DNA of 24,329 bases, from positions 1 to 24,329 of the forward strand of contig UQOE01000026.1 of the NCBI GenBank assembly GCA_900542575.1. The letters are read 5' to 3'. Below the pieces are notes generated by a model. That model was not told the origin of the DNA. It saw only the letters and a list, made by a program, of their open reading frames with translations, and made no database searches. Positions within the stretch are counted from its first letter, which is position 1; each line of letters starts with the position of its first letter. The stretch comes from an uncultured Oscillospiraceae bacterium. GTDB taxonomy: Bacteria > Bacillota > Clostridia > Oscillospirales > Acutalibacteraceae. Both the position numbers and the translations under genes were made by a program. Positions 1 to 9,177 of this stretch are shown piece after piece.

Positions 1-869
1 GCAGAGCTGCGGACCTTGTCAATTTCAATGGTAAATCCGCGGGTCTTTTCCAGACAGGCCTCGATGGATTCCTCTATTTTCTGCAGACTGGTCTCCGCGT
101 CGTTGTACTGGGCCGTCGCATAGTCAATCTTGTGCTCCTGCTCTTTCAGGCGTTTTTTCAGATCGTCGATGTTGTAGAGCCAGAGGCCGATCTCCAGCGT
201 CTTGCGCTGGTCGGCCAGGACCAGAAAGCGTTGGGCCTTTTCGCTCTGCTCTTTCAGAGGGCCGACACGTCCCTCAAGTTCTCCGAGGATGTCCCGGAGA
301 CGGACCAGGTTGTCCTCCGCCTGATTCAGACGGCGCAGGGCGTCCGCGCGGCGGTACCGAAAATGAGAAATGCCGGCGGCCTCCTCCAGCATCTCCCTGC
401 GCTGGGAGGATTTGTTGGAGACCATGTCGGCAATTTTGCCCTGGCTGACCATTGAGTAGCCGTCCCGGCCCAGGCCGGTATCCATAAACAGCTCGTTGAT
501 ATCCCGCAGCCGGGCGGTTTTTCCGTTGATTTTGTACTCGCCCTCCCCGGAGCGGTAGTAGCGCCGGGTGACAGCGACCTCGTCGGTCTCGACGGGGAGA
601 GAGCGGTCGGAGTTGTCGAGACGGAGGGTGACTTCGGCATACCCCATGGGGCGCCGTTTGTCCGTGCCGCCGAAGATGACGTCTTCCATCTTGGCTCCGC
701 GGAGGTTTTTCGTCGACTGTTCGCCGAGTACCCAGCGGACAGCGTCCGAGATATTGCTCTTGCCGGACCCGTTCGGCCCGACAATGGCGGTCATGCCCTT
801 GTCAAACCGGAGCGTCGTTTTGTCCGGAAAGGATTTAAACCCCTGCATTTCCAGAGACTTTAAGACCAT
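1..869 (-). CDS. smc: Chromosome segregation ATPase SMC, N-terminal part (runs off the left edge)
   Basis: SMC is the ATPase of the bacterial condensin complex (with ScpA and ScpB). It compacts and helps separate newly replicated origins on the nucleoid. Only the first 289 residues are in the window and the frame is open to base 1. The reverse-strand translation begins MVLKSLEMQGFKSF. It shows a Walker A motif GPNGSGKS at residues 31-38, the conserved block DAVRWVLGEQ at 42-51, a Q-loop region VSQGKI near 141-146 and the family block LEEAAGI at 161-167. After about residue 170 the sequence turns into charged heptad-like coiled coil. The hinge and the C-terminal ATPase half lie outside. The gene starts 12 bases after the radical SAM gene and looks like part of the same transcript. 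ParB normally loads SMC at parS sites, and both are present further right in the window. Identification is very secure. Confidence 0.96.
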   Translation of the reverse strand, partial: MVLKSLEMQGFKSFPDKTTLRFDKGMTAIVGPNGSGKSNISDAVRWVLGEQSTKNLRGAKMEDVIFGGTDKRRPMGYAEVTLRLDNSDRSLPVETDEVAVTRRYYRSGEGEYKINGKTARLRDINELFMDTGLGRDGYSMVSQGKIADMVSNKSSQRREMLEEAAGISHFRYRRADALRRLNQAEDNLVRLRDILGELEGRVGPLKEQSEKAQRFLVLADQRKTLEIGLWLYNIDDLKKRLKEQEHKIDYATAQYNDAETSLQKIEESIEACLEKTRGFTIEIDKVRSS

Positions 870-881
870 TGCTTCCCCCGA

Positions 882-1877
882 TCATGTTCCTTCTGCTTCA
901 ATTCGTATCTGATACGGCTGCAGGGCGCTGTCCGGGCGCACACTGCAGCGAAACTGATGTTTTTCTAATTCTATAATATTTTTTCGTTTCTGTCCCGTCA
1001 TTTTGGAAATTTCCGACGGCGCCACAAAGAGCCGGTAGCGCCCCTTCGGCAGGCGTTTCAGCTGCTCGGCAGCCGCCTCATAATAGATGCGCCCTTCGCA
1101 GAGCTCCCGAAAGGCCGGATGCCAGGGGCCGGCAAGATATCCGTCTTCGACACCGCCTCCGGAGTGCAGTCCGAGCCGAATAACCGGAATGCCCGCTCCG
1201 TGAAACCGCCGGAGCAGCCCGGCACAGGTCCGGACCGCCTCTTCCAGCGTCTGCGGGACGTAGCGGCCCTGCCGATAGAGGCGGGCGAGTTCCGTCCCCT
1301 CCATGACAAGAGTGGGATAGATGCGCACGGTATCCGGATGCAGTGCAATCAGCCGGTCCGCTGTGGCGAGGTCCTCTGCCTCGGTGCTGCCGTAAAGCCC
1401 CGTCATCATCTGAAGTCCCAGTTCCATGCCGTGGGCCTGAATGGCGCGCGATGCGGTTTCCACATCTTCCGCCGTATGGCCCCGCCGGTTTTTTCGCAGG
1501 ACCTCATCGGACATGCTCTGGGCGCCGAGCTCCACAGCGGTCACATGGTACTTCTCCAGAAGCCGGAGGATGTCTTCGTCAATGGCATCCGGACGGGTTG
1601 AAATTCGAATGCCGCTGACCGATCCATCCTCGACGTAGGGTGCTGCAGCCTCCAGTAAGGCAGTGAGGTAGGGCCTTGGAACTGCCGTAAAACTGCCCCC
1701 GAAAAAAGCGATCTGCCCGCCGGTCTGTCCGTTCTGCAGCGCCGTCCGCATGGCGGTATGGACATCCTCCGGCTGCGCGGTCTCCGGCTCTCCGGTGATG
1801 GAGAACTGGTTGCAGAAGGTGCACCGGTGCGGACAGCCCGCGTTGGCGACAAAGAGCGCAATATTGCGGTGGCTCAT
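882..1877 (-). CDS. Radical SAM protein, Elp3-like, between rnc and smc
   Basis: A 331-residue radical SAM enzyme. The iron-sulfur motif CPHRCTFC places the three cysteines at residues 15, 19 and 22, at the very N-terminus, and GGSF follows near residue 59, as in Elp3-like radical SAM domains. True Elp3 proteins add a C-terminal acetyltransferase domain. This protein ends without one, so it is the short bacterial form often annotated as a coproporphyrinogen-oxidase-like or Elp3-like protein. The substrate is not known to me. The start codon overlaps the rnc stop (ATGA, 4 bases), which fixes the start and suggests translational coupling. smc follows after 12 bases. A radical SAM gene in this position is familiar from Clostridia. 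The family call is secure; the function is open. Confidence 0.88.
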   Translation of the reverse strand: MSHRNIALFVANAGCPHRCTFCNQFSITGEPETAQPEDVHTAMRTALQNGQTGGQIAFFGGSFTAVPRPYLTALLEAAAPYVEDGSVSGIRISTRPDAIDEDILRLLEKYHVTAVELGAQSMSDEVLRKNRRGHTAEDVETASRAIQAHGMELGLQMMTGLYGSTEAEDLATADRLIALHPDTVRIYPTLVMEGTELARLYRQGRYVPQTLEEAVRTCAGLLRRFHGAGIPVIRLGLHSGGGVEDGYLAGPWHPAFRELCEGRIYYEAAAEQLKRLPKGRYRLFVAPSEISKMTGQKRKNIIELEKHQFRCSVRPDSALQPYQIRIEAEGT

Positions 1878-2584
1878 ATTCCCATAAGCTCCAGCGCCTT
1901 CCGGGCAGCCTCCTGTTCCGCGTGCTTCTTCGTGCGTCCAATGCCTTTTCCGATGACGTTGGAGTTCAGGTGGACCTCCACCTCAAAACGCTTATCGTGG
2001 TCCGGGCCGGATTCCCCGACGAGAACATAGGTGAGTTCCTCTTCCGGATTTTCCTGGATGACCTCCTGCAGCGTGGTCTTGTAATCCTTAAAGGTATAGG
2101 TGTGTTTTTCCACAGCGGGCATGACAAAGCGGAGTACAAATTTTCGCGCCGGCTCAATGCCGCCGTCCAGATAGATGGCTGCGATAACCGCCTCAAACGC
2201 ATCGGCCAGAATGGAGACACGCTGACGTCCGCCGCTCTTTTCCTCGCCCTTTCCGAGGAGAATATAGTTACCCTCGTCAATTTCCCGTGCGAAGTCGTAG
2301 CAGGACTTTTCACAGACGGTCGCGGCCCGCAGCTTGGTGAGATTTCCTTCCGGCAGGTCGTGAAAATGGTTGAAAAAAGCGTCGGCGGTGATAAAGCCCA
2401 GCACCGAGTCCCCGAGGAACTCGAGGCGCTCGTTGTACTTATGCCCATTGCCTTTTTCGTTGGCATAGGAGGAGTGGGTCAGGGCCGTGTCCAGGAGATG
2501 GAGATCCTGAAAGGTGTAGCCTATCTTTTCCTCAAACGAATGGAGCGCAGCGGTGCGCGCCTCGTTCAGATGTTCTTTACTCAT
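1874..2584 (-). CDS. rnc: Ribonuclease III
   Basis: RNase III cuts double-stranded RNA, processing rRNA precursors and some mRNAs in the cytoplasm. The 236-residue protein has the signature NERLEFLGDSVL at residues 51-62 with the metal-binding acidic residues, and a second catalytic block DAFEAVIAAIYLDGG. A C-terminal double-stranded RNA-binding domain covers about the last 70 residues and ends KKHAEQEAARKALE. A longer reading frame extends upstream to 2692. I chose the ATG at 2584 because a strong AGGGGG ribosome site lies about 9 bases before it inside the plsX end, and because the resulting length and N-terminus (MSKEHLNEAR) fit the family. The start overlaps the plsX stop by 8 bases, and the stop overlaps the next gene by 4. 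Translational coupling is likely. Confidence 0.95.
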   Translation of the reverse strand: MSKEHLNEARTAALHSFEEKIGYTFQDLHLLDTALTHSSYANEKGNGHKYNERLEFLGDSVLGFITADAFFNHFHDLPEGNLTKLRAATVCEKSCYDFAREIDEGNYILLGKGEEKSGGRQRVSILADAFEAVIAAIYLDGGIEPARKFVLRFVMPAVEKHTYTFKDYKTTLQEVIQENPEEELTYVLVGESGPDHDKRFEVEVHLNSNVIGKGIGRTKKHAEQEAARKALELMGI

Positions 2585-3611
2585 CGGCTTTTGCCCCCTC
2601 GTCTGCCGCTTTTTTCCGGCTCTCTGCCGCGTTTTCCGTGATGATATCAATGACACCGGCTTCGGCGTAAGTCTGTGCCTGGCGAATGGCATTCAGAATG
2701 GCCTCGGCATTCGAAGAGCCGTGTGCCTTAATAACCGGTTTCCGGACGCCGATCAGCGGGGCGCCGCCCACTTTTTTGGAGTCAAATTTATTCTTCAGAC
2801 CGTGGAACCCTTTCCGGACGCCGAGATAGGACAGTTTCGACATCGTGTTCGCGGTAAAAATCTGTTTGACGTTGCCGAGCAGCATTTTTGCGGTTCCCTC
2901 GAGGGTCTTCAGATAGATATTTCCGGTAAAGCCGTCTGTGATGACGACATCGGCGGCGGTAAACGGGATATCTCTGGCCTCGACGTTGCCGACAAAGTTG
3001 ATGTTTGGATTTGCCGAGAGCAGTTCATAGGCCTTTCGCTGCAGGTCAGTACCCTTGTTTGGCTCTACGCCGATGTTGGCCAGTCCGACCCGCGGATTCG
3101 GGACTCGCATTACCTTTTCCATATAGAGGGAACCCATGGTCCCGAAGAAGTTCAGGACGTCGGGGGAGCAGTTGTCGTTGGCGCCGGTGTCCATCAGAAG
3201 ATAAGAGCCCTTGTCGCCCGGAATAATGGATCCGATGGCCGGTTTCCGAACGCCTTTAATCCGCTTGACAAACAGGTTGGCACCCACGACGACGGCGCCG
3301 GTGGAACCCGCGCTGACGAAGGCATCGCCCTCTCCGTCCGCCAGCATCTTCAGGCCGACCGCCATGGAGCATTCGCTGTAGGCGTGACGGATCTGGAACG
3401 GATCGACATCGACCGGGATAAAGCCGTTTGCGGTATGTACCTCGATATTTCCGAGATCAATGCTGTTTTCCGCGCAGACTCTGCGGATCTCCGCCTCGTC
3501 CCCGACCAGCACCGGTTCGACGCCGACCAGCTGATCGCGCGCGAGGACGGCTCCTTTGATGATCTCCAGCGGGGCGTTGTCGCCTCCGAATGCATCGACA
3601 ATGATTTTCAT
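2577..3611 (-). CDS. plsX: Phosphate acyltransferase PlsX
   Basis: PlsX converts acyl-ACP to acyl-phosphate, the acyl donor used by PlsY in the first step of phosphatidic acid synthesis. It is a peripheral membrane-associated enzyme. The 344-residue protein opens with MKIIVDAFGGDNAP, the hallmark of the family, and carries GSTGAVV and the ITDGFTGN block further on. A GTG nine bases upstream is also in frame, but it directly abuts the GGAGG site. The ATG at 3611, eight bases after GGAGG and overlapping the trmFO stop as ATGA, is the better start. In many Firmicutes plsX is followed by fatty-acid genes and acpP before rnc. Here it overlaps rnc directly, so the acyl carrier protein gene must be elsewhere. 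Identification is secure. Confidence 0.95.
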   Translation of the reverse strand: MKIIVDAFGGDNAPLEIIKGAVLARDQLVGVEPVLVGDEAEIRRVCAENSIDLGNIEVHTANGFIPVDVDPFQIRHAYSECSMAVGLKMLADGEGDAFVSAGSTGAVVVGANLFVKRIKGVRKPAIGSIIPGDKGSYLLMDTGANDNCSPDVLNFFGTMGSLYMEKVMRVPNPRVGLANIGVEPNKGTDLQRKAYELLSANPNINFVGNVEARDIPFTAADVVITDGFTGNIYLKTLEGTAKMLLGNVKQIFTANTMSKLSYLGVRKGFHGLKNKFDSKKVGGAPLIGVRKPVIKAHGSSNAEAILNAIRQAQTYAEAGVIDIITENAAESRKKAADEGAKADE

Positions 3612-4930
3612 GACGGACACCTCCGAAAGTTTAGGTCAAACCAGTCGAGGGAGCGGGCGGCCAGGGCCTCATAGCGGGCCTTTTTGTCGCGGATCCGCTC
3701 CGGGAGCGGGGGGATGACCCCGAAATTGGCTCCCATCGGCTGAAAGTTTTCCACAGTTGGATTGCTGATATAGCGGGACAGCGCTCCCATCATCGTAAAG
3801 TCCGGGAGCACCAGCGGCTCCTGCCCCTGAAGGCGGCGCGCCGCATTGTACCCGGCAAGGATGCCCGACATGGCGGACTCCATATAGCCCTCGACGCCGG
3901 TGATCTGTCCTGCGAAATAGAGGCCCGGACGGGTCCGGAACTGAAAGTCCGGTCCGAGCAGTTTGGGTGAATTGAGAAACGTATTGCGGTGCATGACGCC
4001 GTACCGCAGAAACTCTGCGTGTTCCAGACCAGGAATCATCGAGAAAACGCGCTTTTGCTCGCCCCATTTGAGATTGGTCTGAAACCCGACCAGATTGTAC
4101 ATGGTTCCCTCAGCGGTCTCTTTCCGGAGCTGCAGCGCCGCCCAGGGACGGTGGCCGGTCCGGGGATTCCGGAGACCCACCGGTTTCAGCGGCCCAAAGC
4201 GCATCGTGTCCGGACCGCGGGAGGCCATGACCTCAATGGGCATGCATCCCTCATAGACGCCATGTTTTTTGTCAAAGTCGTGGAGCTCGGCGGATTCCGC
4301 GTGGATCAGCGCATCGTAAAAGCGCTCATACTCCTCTTTGTTCATGGGACAGTTTATATAGTCACTGTCTCCGCCCCGGTCGTAGCGGGACTGGAAGAAG
4401 GCCTTCTCCATGTCAATGGAGTCGCCGCTGACAATGGGGGCCACCGCATCAAAAAAGTGGAGGGAGTCCCCGCACAGCCGCTCTATATCGGCCGCCAGAG
4501 CATCCGAGGCGAGCGGGCCGGCCGCAACAATGACGGCATCGGCATCGGTCGGAATCTCTGTCACTTCCTCCCGGTGTACGGTGATCAGCGGATCGGCCTC
4601 GATGGCTTCGGTCACGGCCCGGGAGAAGGCTGCGCGGTCGACGGACAGTGAGCCGCCGGCCGGCACGGCGTTTTCCTCCGCGCATGCGACACAGAGGCTG
4701 CCGAACCGCTTCATCTCAGCCTTCATAAGACCGGCGGCGGAGCCGACGCGTTTTGCCTTAAAGGAGTTGGAACAGATGAGCTCGGCAAAATCCGGCGACT
4801 TGTGGGCCGGGGAAAAGCGGACCGGCTTCATCTCATAGAGGTCCACCGGAATTCCGCTCCGGGTCAGCTGGCATGCGGCCTCGACGCCGGCAAAACCGGC
4901 GCCCACCACAATGGCTCGTTTACTCTTCAC
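3608..4930 (-). CDS. trmFO: Methylenetetrahydrofolate-tRNA (uracil-5-)-methyltransferase TrmFO
   Basis: TrmFO makes 5-methyluridine at position 54 of the tRNA T-loop, using methylene-tetrahydrofolate and FAD. The 440-residue protein has an N-terminal FAD-binding motif GAGFAG at residues 10-15. It also has the block ELICSNSF with Cys53, which matches a functional cysteine of the Bacillus enzyme, and a second conserved cysteine near 229 in the block YEGCMPIEVMASRGP. The C-terminal half holds FAGQITGVEGYMESA, typical of this family and distinct from MnmG. The start is a GTG at 4930, preceded by GGAGG at six bases, and it overlaps the end of topA by 11 bases. The order dprA-topA-trmFO is common in Firmicutes. 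plsX follows with a 4-base overlap. Confidence 0.95.
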   Translation of the reverse strand: MKSKRAIVVGAGFAGVEAACQLTRSGIPVDLYEMKPVRFSPAHKSPDFAELICSNSFKAKRVGSAAGLMKAEMKRFGSLCVACAEENAVPAGGSLSVDRAAFSRAVTEAIEADPLITVHREEVTEIPTDADAVIVAAGPLASDALAADIERLCGDSLHFFDAVAPIVSGDSIDMEKAFFQSRYDRGGDSDYINCPMNKEEYERFYDALIHAESAELHDFDKKHGVYEGCMPIEVMASRGPDTMRFGPLKPVGLRNPRTGHRPWAALQLRKETAEGTMYNLVGFQTNLKWGEQKRVFSMIPGLEHAEFLRYGVMHRNTFLNSPKLLGPDFQFRTRPGLYFAGQITGVEGYMESAMSGILAGYNAARRLQGQEPLVLPDFTMMGALSRYISNPTVENFQPMGANFGVIPPLPERIRDKKARYEALAARSLDWFDLNFRRCPS

Positions 4931-7067
4931 CCGCGGCCTCCGTTTCCTCTGATTTCTTCTTCTTTTTGCGCGGAATATCCTTCTCGAATCCGCAGCCCTC
5001 CTTGAGGCAAATCAGCTGTCCGCGGTGGCGGAACAGGTTGCTGCCGCACTTCGGGCAGGTCTCCTCGGTGGGAACGTCCCAGGTGCTGAAGTCGCATTTC
5101 GGGTACTCGCCGCATCCGTAGAAGACATAGCCCCGGCGGGACTTACGCTGGATGACCTTGCCGCCGCACTTCGGACAGACGGCGCCGGTCTCAATGATCA
5201 GCGGCTTGGTGTTCTTGCACTCCGGGTAACCGGGGCAGGCGAGGAATTTGCCGTAGCGCCCGGTCTTAATGACCATCATCCGACCGCATTTTTCGCATGG
5301 GATATTGGTCTTATCCTCTTCGAGCTCAATCTTTTTGCCCTTCATATCCTCCTTGGCCTTGGCCAGGGTGGACTCCAGATCGTCATAATAGTTCTGCAGG
5401 ACGCTGACATAGTCAATGGGTTTTCCATTATGGTCCTGTCCGGCGGCAATCTCGTCCAGTTTCTCCTCCATGTCGGCGGTGTACTTGGTATTGACGATGT
5501 TGGGGAACTCCTTCTCCAGCAGTTTCGTCACTGCTTCGCCGAGCTCCGTCGGTTTCAGGGTCTTGCCCTCGCGGACGACATATTCACGGGACAGGATCGT
5601 GGAGATAATGGACGCATAAGTGGACGGACGTCCGATGCCGTTTTCCTCCAGCGTCTTGACCAGGGAGGCCTCGGTATAGCGGGCCGGCGGCTGCGTGAAA
5701 TGCTGGTTGCCGGTGAGGTCGCGCAGTTTGAGCACGTCGCCCTTCTTCATCTCCGGGAGCTGACTTCCGCTCTTCTCATCCTCGATGGAGTAGAGGGTCG
5801 TGAATCCGTCAAATTTAACGCTGTAGCCGCTGGCGGAGAACAGGCAGTACTGGCTGCCGTCGCTGTCCGGCTTCTCGGCGCGGATCTCAATCTTCATGGT
5901 GCTCTGGACGCAGTTCGCCATCTGGGAGGCGAGGAAGCGCTGCCAGATGAGCTTGTAGAGCTTGTACTGGTCCGAGGTCAGGCTGCCGCGGACCATGTCC
6001 GGCGTCCGCTCAATATTGGTGGGCCGGATGGCCTCATGGCCGTCCTGTGCCTTGTTTTTCGTCTTGAACTTCCGGGGCTTATCCGGCAGATAGCTGTCCC
6101 CGTATGTCCCTTTAATATAGGATGCTGCGGCAGTAGTGGCCTCTTCGGAGATGCGCAGGGAGTCGGTACGCATATAGGTGATCAGACCGACCTGGTTTCC
6201 CTGGATGTTGACGCCCTCATAGAGCTCCTGCGCCACCTTCATCGTCCGGCGGGTCTGGAAGCCCAGCCGGCGCGATGCATCCTGCTGCAGCGTCGAAGTT
6301 GTAAACGGCGGCTGCGGCTGTCTCCGGCGGGTGCCTTTCCGTACCGATTCGACGGTAAACGTGTTGTTCTCCAGGCGTTTCAGATAGCCGTCTGATTCCT
6401 CCTGGTTCCCAATTTTTACTTTGCCCTTCTCGTCGGCGGTCAGCGCGGCCGGAAACTGCTTCCGGCTCCCGGGCGGGTTGAACTTGGCGTCGATGGACCA
6501 GTACTCCTCGGGCTTGAAGGCCCGGATTTTCTCCTCGCGGTCCACAATAAGCCGTACGGCGACGCTCTGAACGCGTCCGGCGGAGAGTCCGCGGCGGATT
6601 TTCTGGGAGACAAAGGGACTGATGCGATAGCCCACAAGACGGTCGAGAATTCGGCGGGTCTGCTGGGCATCGACCAGGTTCTGGTCAATGGTACGGGGGT
6701 GCTTCATGCCCTCCGTTATGCCCGACTTCGTGATCTCGTTAAAAGTTACGCGGTTCTTTTCCTTCTCATCCAGACCGAGCAGTTCCGCCAGGTGCCAGGA
6801 GATAGCCTCTCCCTCGCGGTCGGGGTCGGTTGCGAGGTAGACATGGTCGTAGTTCGGTACGGACTGCTTCAGCTCTTTGACAAGCTTCTCCTTGCCTTTG
6901 ATGACCTCGTAGCGCGGCTGGAAATTGTGTTTGACATCGACATTCAGACGGGCGGCCGGGAGATCCCGGACGTGGCCCATGGAGGCCGTGACATCGTAGT
7001 CGTCGCCCAGGACCTGTTTGATGGTCCGGATTTTTGTCGGCGACTCGACAATGATGAGATTAGACAT
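4920..7067 (-). CDS. topA: DNA topoisomerase I (type IA)
   Basis: Topoisomerase I relaxes negative supercoils by cutting one strand through a tyrosine link. The 715-residue protein begins with a Toprim domain (VESPTK with Glu8, and DPDRE at residues 81-85). It continues with the blocks RRILDRLVGYRISP and LSAGRVQSVAVRLI, and has the active-site tyrosine at residue 298 in GLITYMRTDS. The C-terminal portion carries three four-cysteine zinc modules, the first being CEKCG...CPGYPEC, and then a short lysine-rich acidic tail. The start ATG is preceded by GGAAGGA. dprA lies 12 bases upstream and trmFO overlaps the end, so all three are probably on one transcript. The domain content is complete and the length is normal for the family. 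Confidence 0.97.
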   Translation of the reverse strand: MSNLIIVESPTKIRTIKQVLGDDYDVTASMGHVRDLPAARLNVDVKHNFQPRYEVIKGKEKLVKELKQSVPNYDHVYLATDPDREGEAISWHLAELLGLDEKEKNRVTFNEITKSGITEGMKHPRTIDQNLVDAQQTRRILDRLVGYRISPFVSQKIRRGLSAGRVQSVAVRLIVDREEKIRAFKPEEYWSIDAKFNPPGSRKQFPAALTADEKGKVKIGNQEESDGYLKRLENNTFTVESVRKGTRRRQPQPPFTTSTLQQDASRRLGFQTRRTMKVAQELYEGVNIQGNQVGLITYMRTDSLRISEEATTAAASYIKGTYGDSYLPDKPRKFKTKNKAQDGHEAIRPTNIERTPDMVRGSLTSDQYKLYKLIWQRFLASQMANCVQSTMKIEIRAEKPDSDGSQYCLFSASGYSVKFDGFTTLYSIEDEKSGSQLPEMKKGDVLKLRDLTGNQHFTQPPARYTEASLVKTLEENGIGRPSTYASIISTILSREYVVREGKTLKPTELGEAVTKLLEKEFPNIVNTKYTADMEEKLDEIAAGQDHNGKPIDYVSVLQNYYDDLESTLAKAKEDMKGKKIELEEDKTNIPCEKCGRMMVIKTGRYGKFLACPGYPECKNTKPLIIETGAVCPKCGGKVIQRKSRRGYVFYGCGEYPKCDFSTWDVPTEETCPKCGSNLFRHRGQLICLKEGCGFEKDIPRKKKKKSEETEAAGEE

Positions 7068-7079
7068 ATCTTTCCTTCC

Positions 7080-8360
7080 TTACGAAGCAGTAAAATTATA
7101 AGTTTTGTCCGGCTGCTGCACGAGATAGCCAAAGACCTCGAGCTCGGACAGCGCGCCGAGCAGCGCATTGACGGTCAGCGGAACCATGGCCTGCAGTTCG
7201 GACAGGGAGAGGGAGGGCCCCGCAAAACAGCGGTAGACCTGACGGGCGCGGTCGGAAAGTTCCGGCCCGGCCTCCCTGCGGGAGAGAAACAGCTGTTTTT
7301 CCCGCTCCTGCCGTGCTCTCTGTTCCGCTCTTTCCCGCTGAACCGCATCCAGTTCCCAGGGGACGTCCGGCAGATTCCCTCTGCAGAGAGAAAGCGTGCG
7401 GAGTTCCTCCGACAGAGCCTCCGGATGCAGCAGACGGCGGTACTCCGTTAGCTGTTCCGGTAACTGGTCGGGCGTCAGGTATACGTCAAAAACAGACTGG
7501 AGCGAGGTACAGGGAATGGCCCCGTCTTCCAGAAGCGCAGTTCCGCCCTCATAGCCTGCGGCCCCTGCCGGAGCCGGTACGGCAAAGACATCCCGTCCGA
7601 AGTCCGCAGCCCGTCTGGCCGTGGACAGAGAGCCGCTGTCCTTTCCGGCCTGGACGACAATGGTTCCCATGCCCAGCGCACCGATGAGACGGTTCCGCTT
7701 GGGGAAGTCGGATGGGTGATAGTGTTCGTCGGGGGCCTTCTCAGAGAGCAGAACGCCCTGTTCCGAGACTGCCTGTCGAAGTGCCAGATTGGACTTAAGG
7801 TACTCCTCGGTCAGAGAGGAACCCAGAATGCAGACAGTTTTTCCGCCGGCCGAAAGGGCTCCGGTGTGTGCGGCGCTGTCAATTCCCAGTGCACCGCCGC
7901 TCACAATGAGCATTCCGGCTTTCGTCAGAGACTGTGCGAGAAAAGCCGCCGTCTGCCGGGCGTCCCCGGAAGCGCGCCGCGCCCCCACGACCGATATGGG
8001 AAAAGCGCCGTTGAGCAGACGAAGATCTCCTTTTGCGTAGATGACCGCCGGGAGATCTTCCATTGCCCGAAAGACATCCGGGTAATGGCGGTCTTCCGGG
8101 GAGAGGAGGTCGATGCCCGCTTTCGCACAGGAGGTGAGAACCCGATAGACTTCAGTAAAGTCCCGGCTGTTCAGCCGGCGCAGGGCCGCCTCACTGCGGA
8201 AAACGCCCGACATGCGGCGTTCCCGGTCATCCGCCCAGTAGATTTCCTCCGGTCCGCCCGGAAAGGCGTCCAGGATGGGCGCCAGTCTGGCTCCGCGGCC
8301 TATGGCCTTCTGCAGCCAGACCCAGTATTTAATGTTATTGTTGTTTGCTGCGGTCTTCAT
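7080..8360 (-). CDS. dprA: DNA processing protein DprA
   Basis: DprA binds incoming single-stranded DNA during natural transformation and loads RecA on it; it is also widely present in species not known to transform. The 426-residue protein has a helical N-terminal region, then the Rossmann-like core with SVVGARRAS at residues 123-131, SGGALGID at 154-161 and FPKRNRLI at 219-226. The last 60 residues look like the small winged-helix domain seen in many DprA proteins. The first 26 bases overlap the end of trmH, so the ribosome site lies inside trmH and coupling is likely; no strong Shine-Dalgarno is seen at the best distance. topA follows after 12 bases. No other competence gene is in the window. 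Confidence 0.95.
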   Translation of the reverse strand: MKTAANNNNIKYWVWLQKAIGRGARLAPILDAFPGGPEEIYWADDRERRMSGVFRSEAALRRLNSRDFTEVYRVLTSCAKAGIDLLSPEDRHYPDVFRAMEDLPAVIYAKGDLRLLNGAFPISVVGARRASGDARQTAAFLAQSLTKAGMLIVSGGALGIDSAAHTGALSAGGKTVCILGSSLTEEYLKSNLALRQAVSEQGVLLSEKAPDEHYHPSDFPKRNRLIGALGMGTIVVQAGKDSGSLSTARRAADFGRDVFAVPAPAGAAGYEGGTALLEDGAIPCTSLQSVFDVYLTPDQLPEQLTEYRRLLHPEALSEELRTLSLCRGNLPDVPWELDAVQRERAEQRARQEREKQLFLSRREAGPELSDRARQVYRCFAGPSLSLSELQAMVPLTVNALLGALSELEVFGYLVQQPDKTYNFTAS

Positions 8361-9156
8361 ATGGTCTTACCATCTCCCACATCAGAATGGAGGCTGCCGC
8401 CCCCGCATTGAGGGATTCCGCCCGACCGGCCATGGGAATGGTAATCCGTTCCTGACAGCAGCCAAGCGTCTCATCGGTAACACCGTTTGCCTCGTTCCCG
8501 ACGACGCAGATGATGCCGTCCCCGAATCTGCATTCGGTGACCGGCACTGCGCCGCGGTTCGGCACCGAGGCGTATGTCTTCATACCGTTTTCCCCCGCTG
8601 TCCGCAGGGTTTCCGGAACGTCTCCGGTGACATGGACCGGAATGCGGAGCAGCGCACCCATGGAGGCGCGAAGCGCCTTCGGGTTATAGATGTCGCAGCC
8701 GCCGGAGACGATCATTCCCGACAGGCCCAGAGCCTCTGCCGTCCGGCTGACGGCCCCGAGATTGGCGGGATCCTGGACGTTTTCGAGCAGAATATATCTG
8801 CCCAGCCGGTCCATTTTTTCTATTGTATTCCGGTCCCCCTGTTTGTCAAGCGTGGGGAGAACGCAGAAAATGCCCTGAGGATTTCGCGTAGCTGTGAGCC
8901 TTTCGGCCACTGCTTCGCTGATGACGTAAGTGGTCTGACAGCAGGCGGAAAGAGCCGCCAGCTTCTCCGGCTCCCGGGCCAGCAGTTCCTCTGTTACAAA
9001 CAGCTCCTCGCCGGTAAGCCCGCTTCGTACGATGTCCATGCAGAGCCGGAGTCCCTCAAGGACAAACCGGCCCTCGGCCCTGCGGGCATGGTTGGAACGG
9101 AGCAGCTTGGCTGCGTCTTTAACCTTTGGGTTGCTGGTACTGGTAATCTTTTCCAT
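8335..9156 (-). CDS. TrmH/SpoU family RNA 2'-O-methyltransferase
   Basis: A 273-residue SAM-dependent RNA ribose methyltransferase with the trefoil-knot fold. The N-terminal 100 residues form the substrate-binding domain (starts MEKITSTSNPKVKDAAKLL). The catalytic domain shows motif 1 DPANLGAVSRTAEA at 129-142 with Arg138, motif 2 VVGNEANGV near 218-225 and motif 3 IPMAGRAESLN at 240-250. In Bacillus a gene of this family (ysgA) lies downstream of infC-rpmI-rplT, as here. The exact target nucleotide, 23S rRNA or tRNA, cannot be told from sequence. The gene begins only 21 bases after the rplT terminator and has no obvious promoter of its own, so it may depend on read-through. It overlaps dprA by 26 bases. 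Confidence 0.9.
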   Translation of the reverse strand: MEKITSTSNPKVKDAAKLLRSNHARRAEGRFVLEGLRLCMDIVRSGLTGEELFVTEELLAREPEKLAALSACCQTTYVISEAVAERLTATRNPQGIFCVLPTLDKQGDRNTIEKMDRLGRYILLENVQDPANLGAVSRTAEALGLSGMIVSGGCDIYNPKALRASMGALLRIPVHVTGDVPETLRTAGENGMKTYASVPNRGAVPVTECRFGDGIICVVGNEANGVTDETLGCCQERITIPMAGRAESLNAGAAASILMWEMVRPYEDRSKQQ

Positions 9157-9177
9157 ACGAAAGTATCCCGTTTAGAT

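Noticed and set aside
2585..2692. Upstream extension of rnc by 36 residues
   Set aside because: It would overlap plsX by over 100 bases and has no ribosome site; the ATG at 2584 has a strong one and gives the usual family length.
4920..7067. Long open frames on the plus strand opposite topA, including one of 456 codons
   Set aside because: They are antisense to a clearly recognisable gene, lack ribosome sites and show no protein family features; they follow from the GC-rich codon use.
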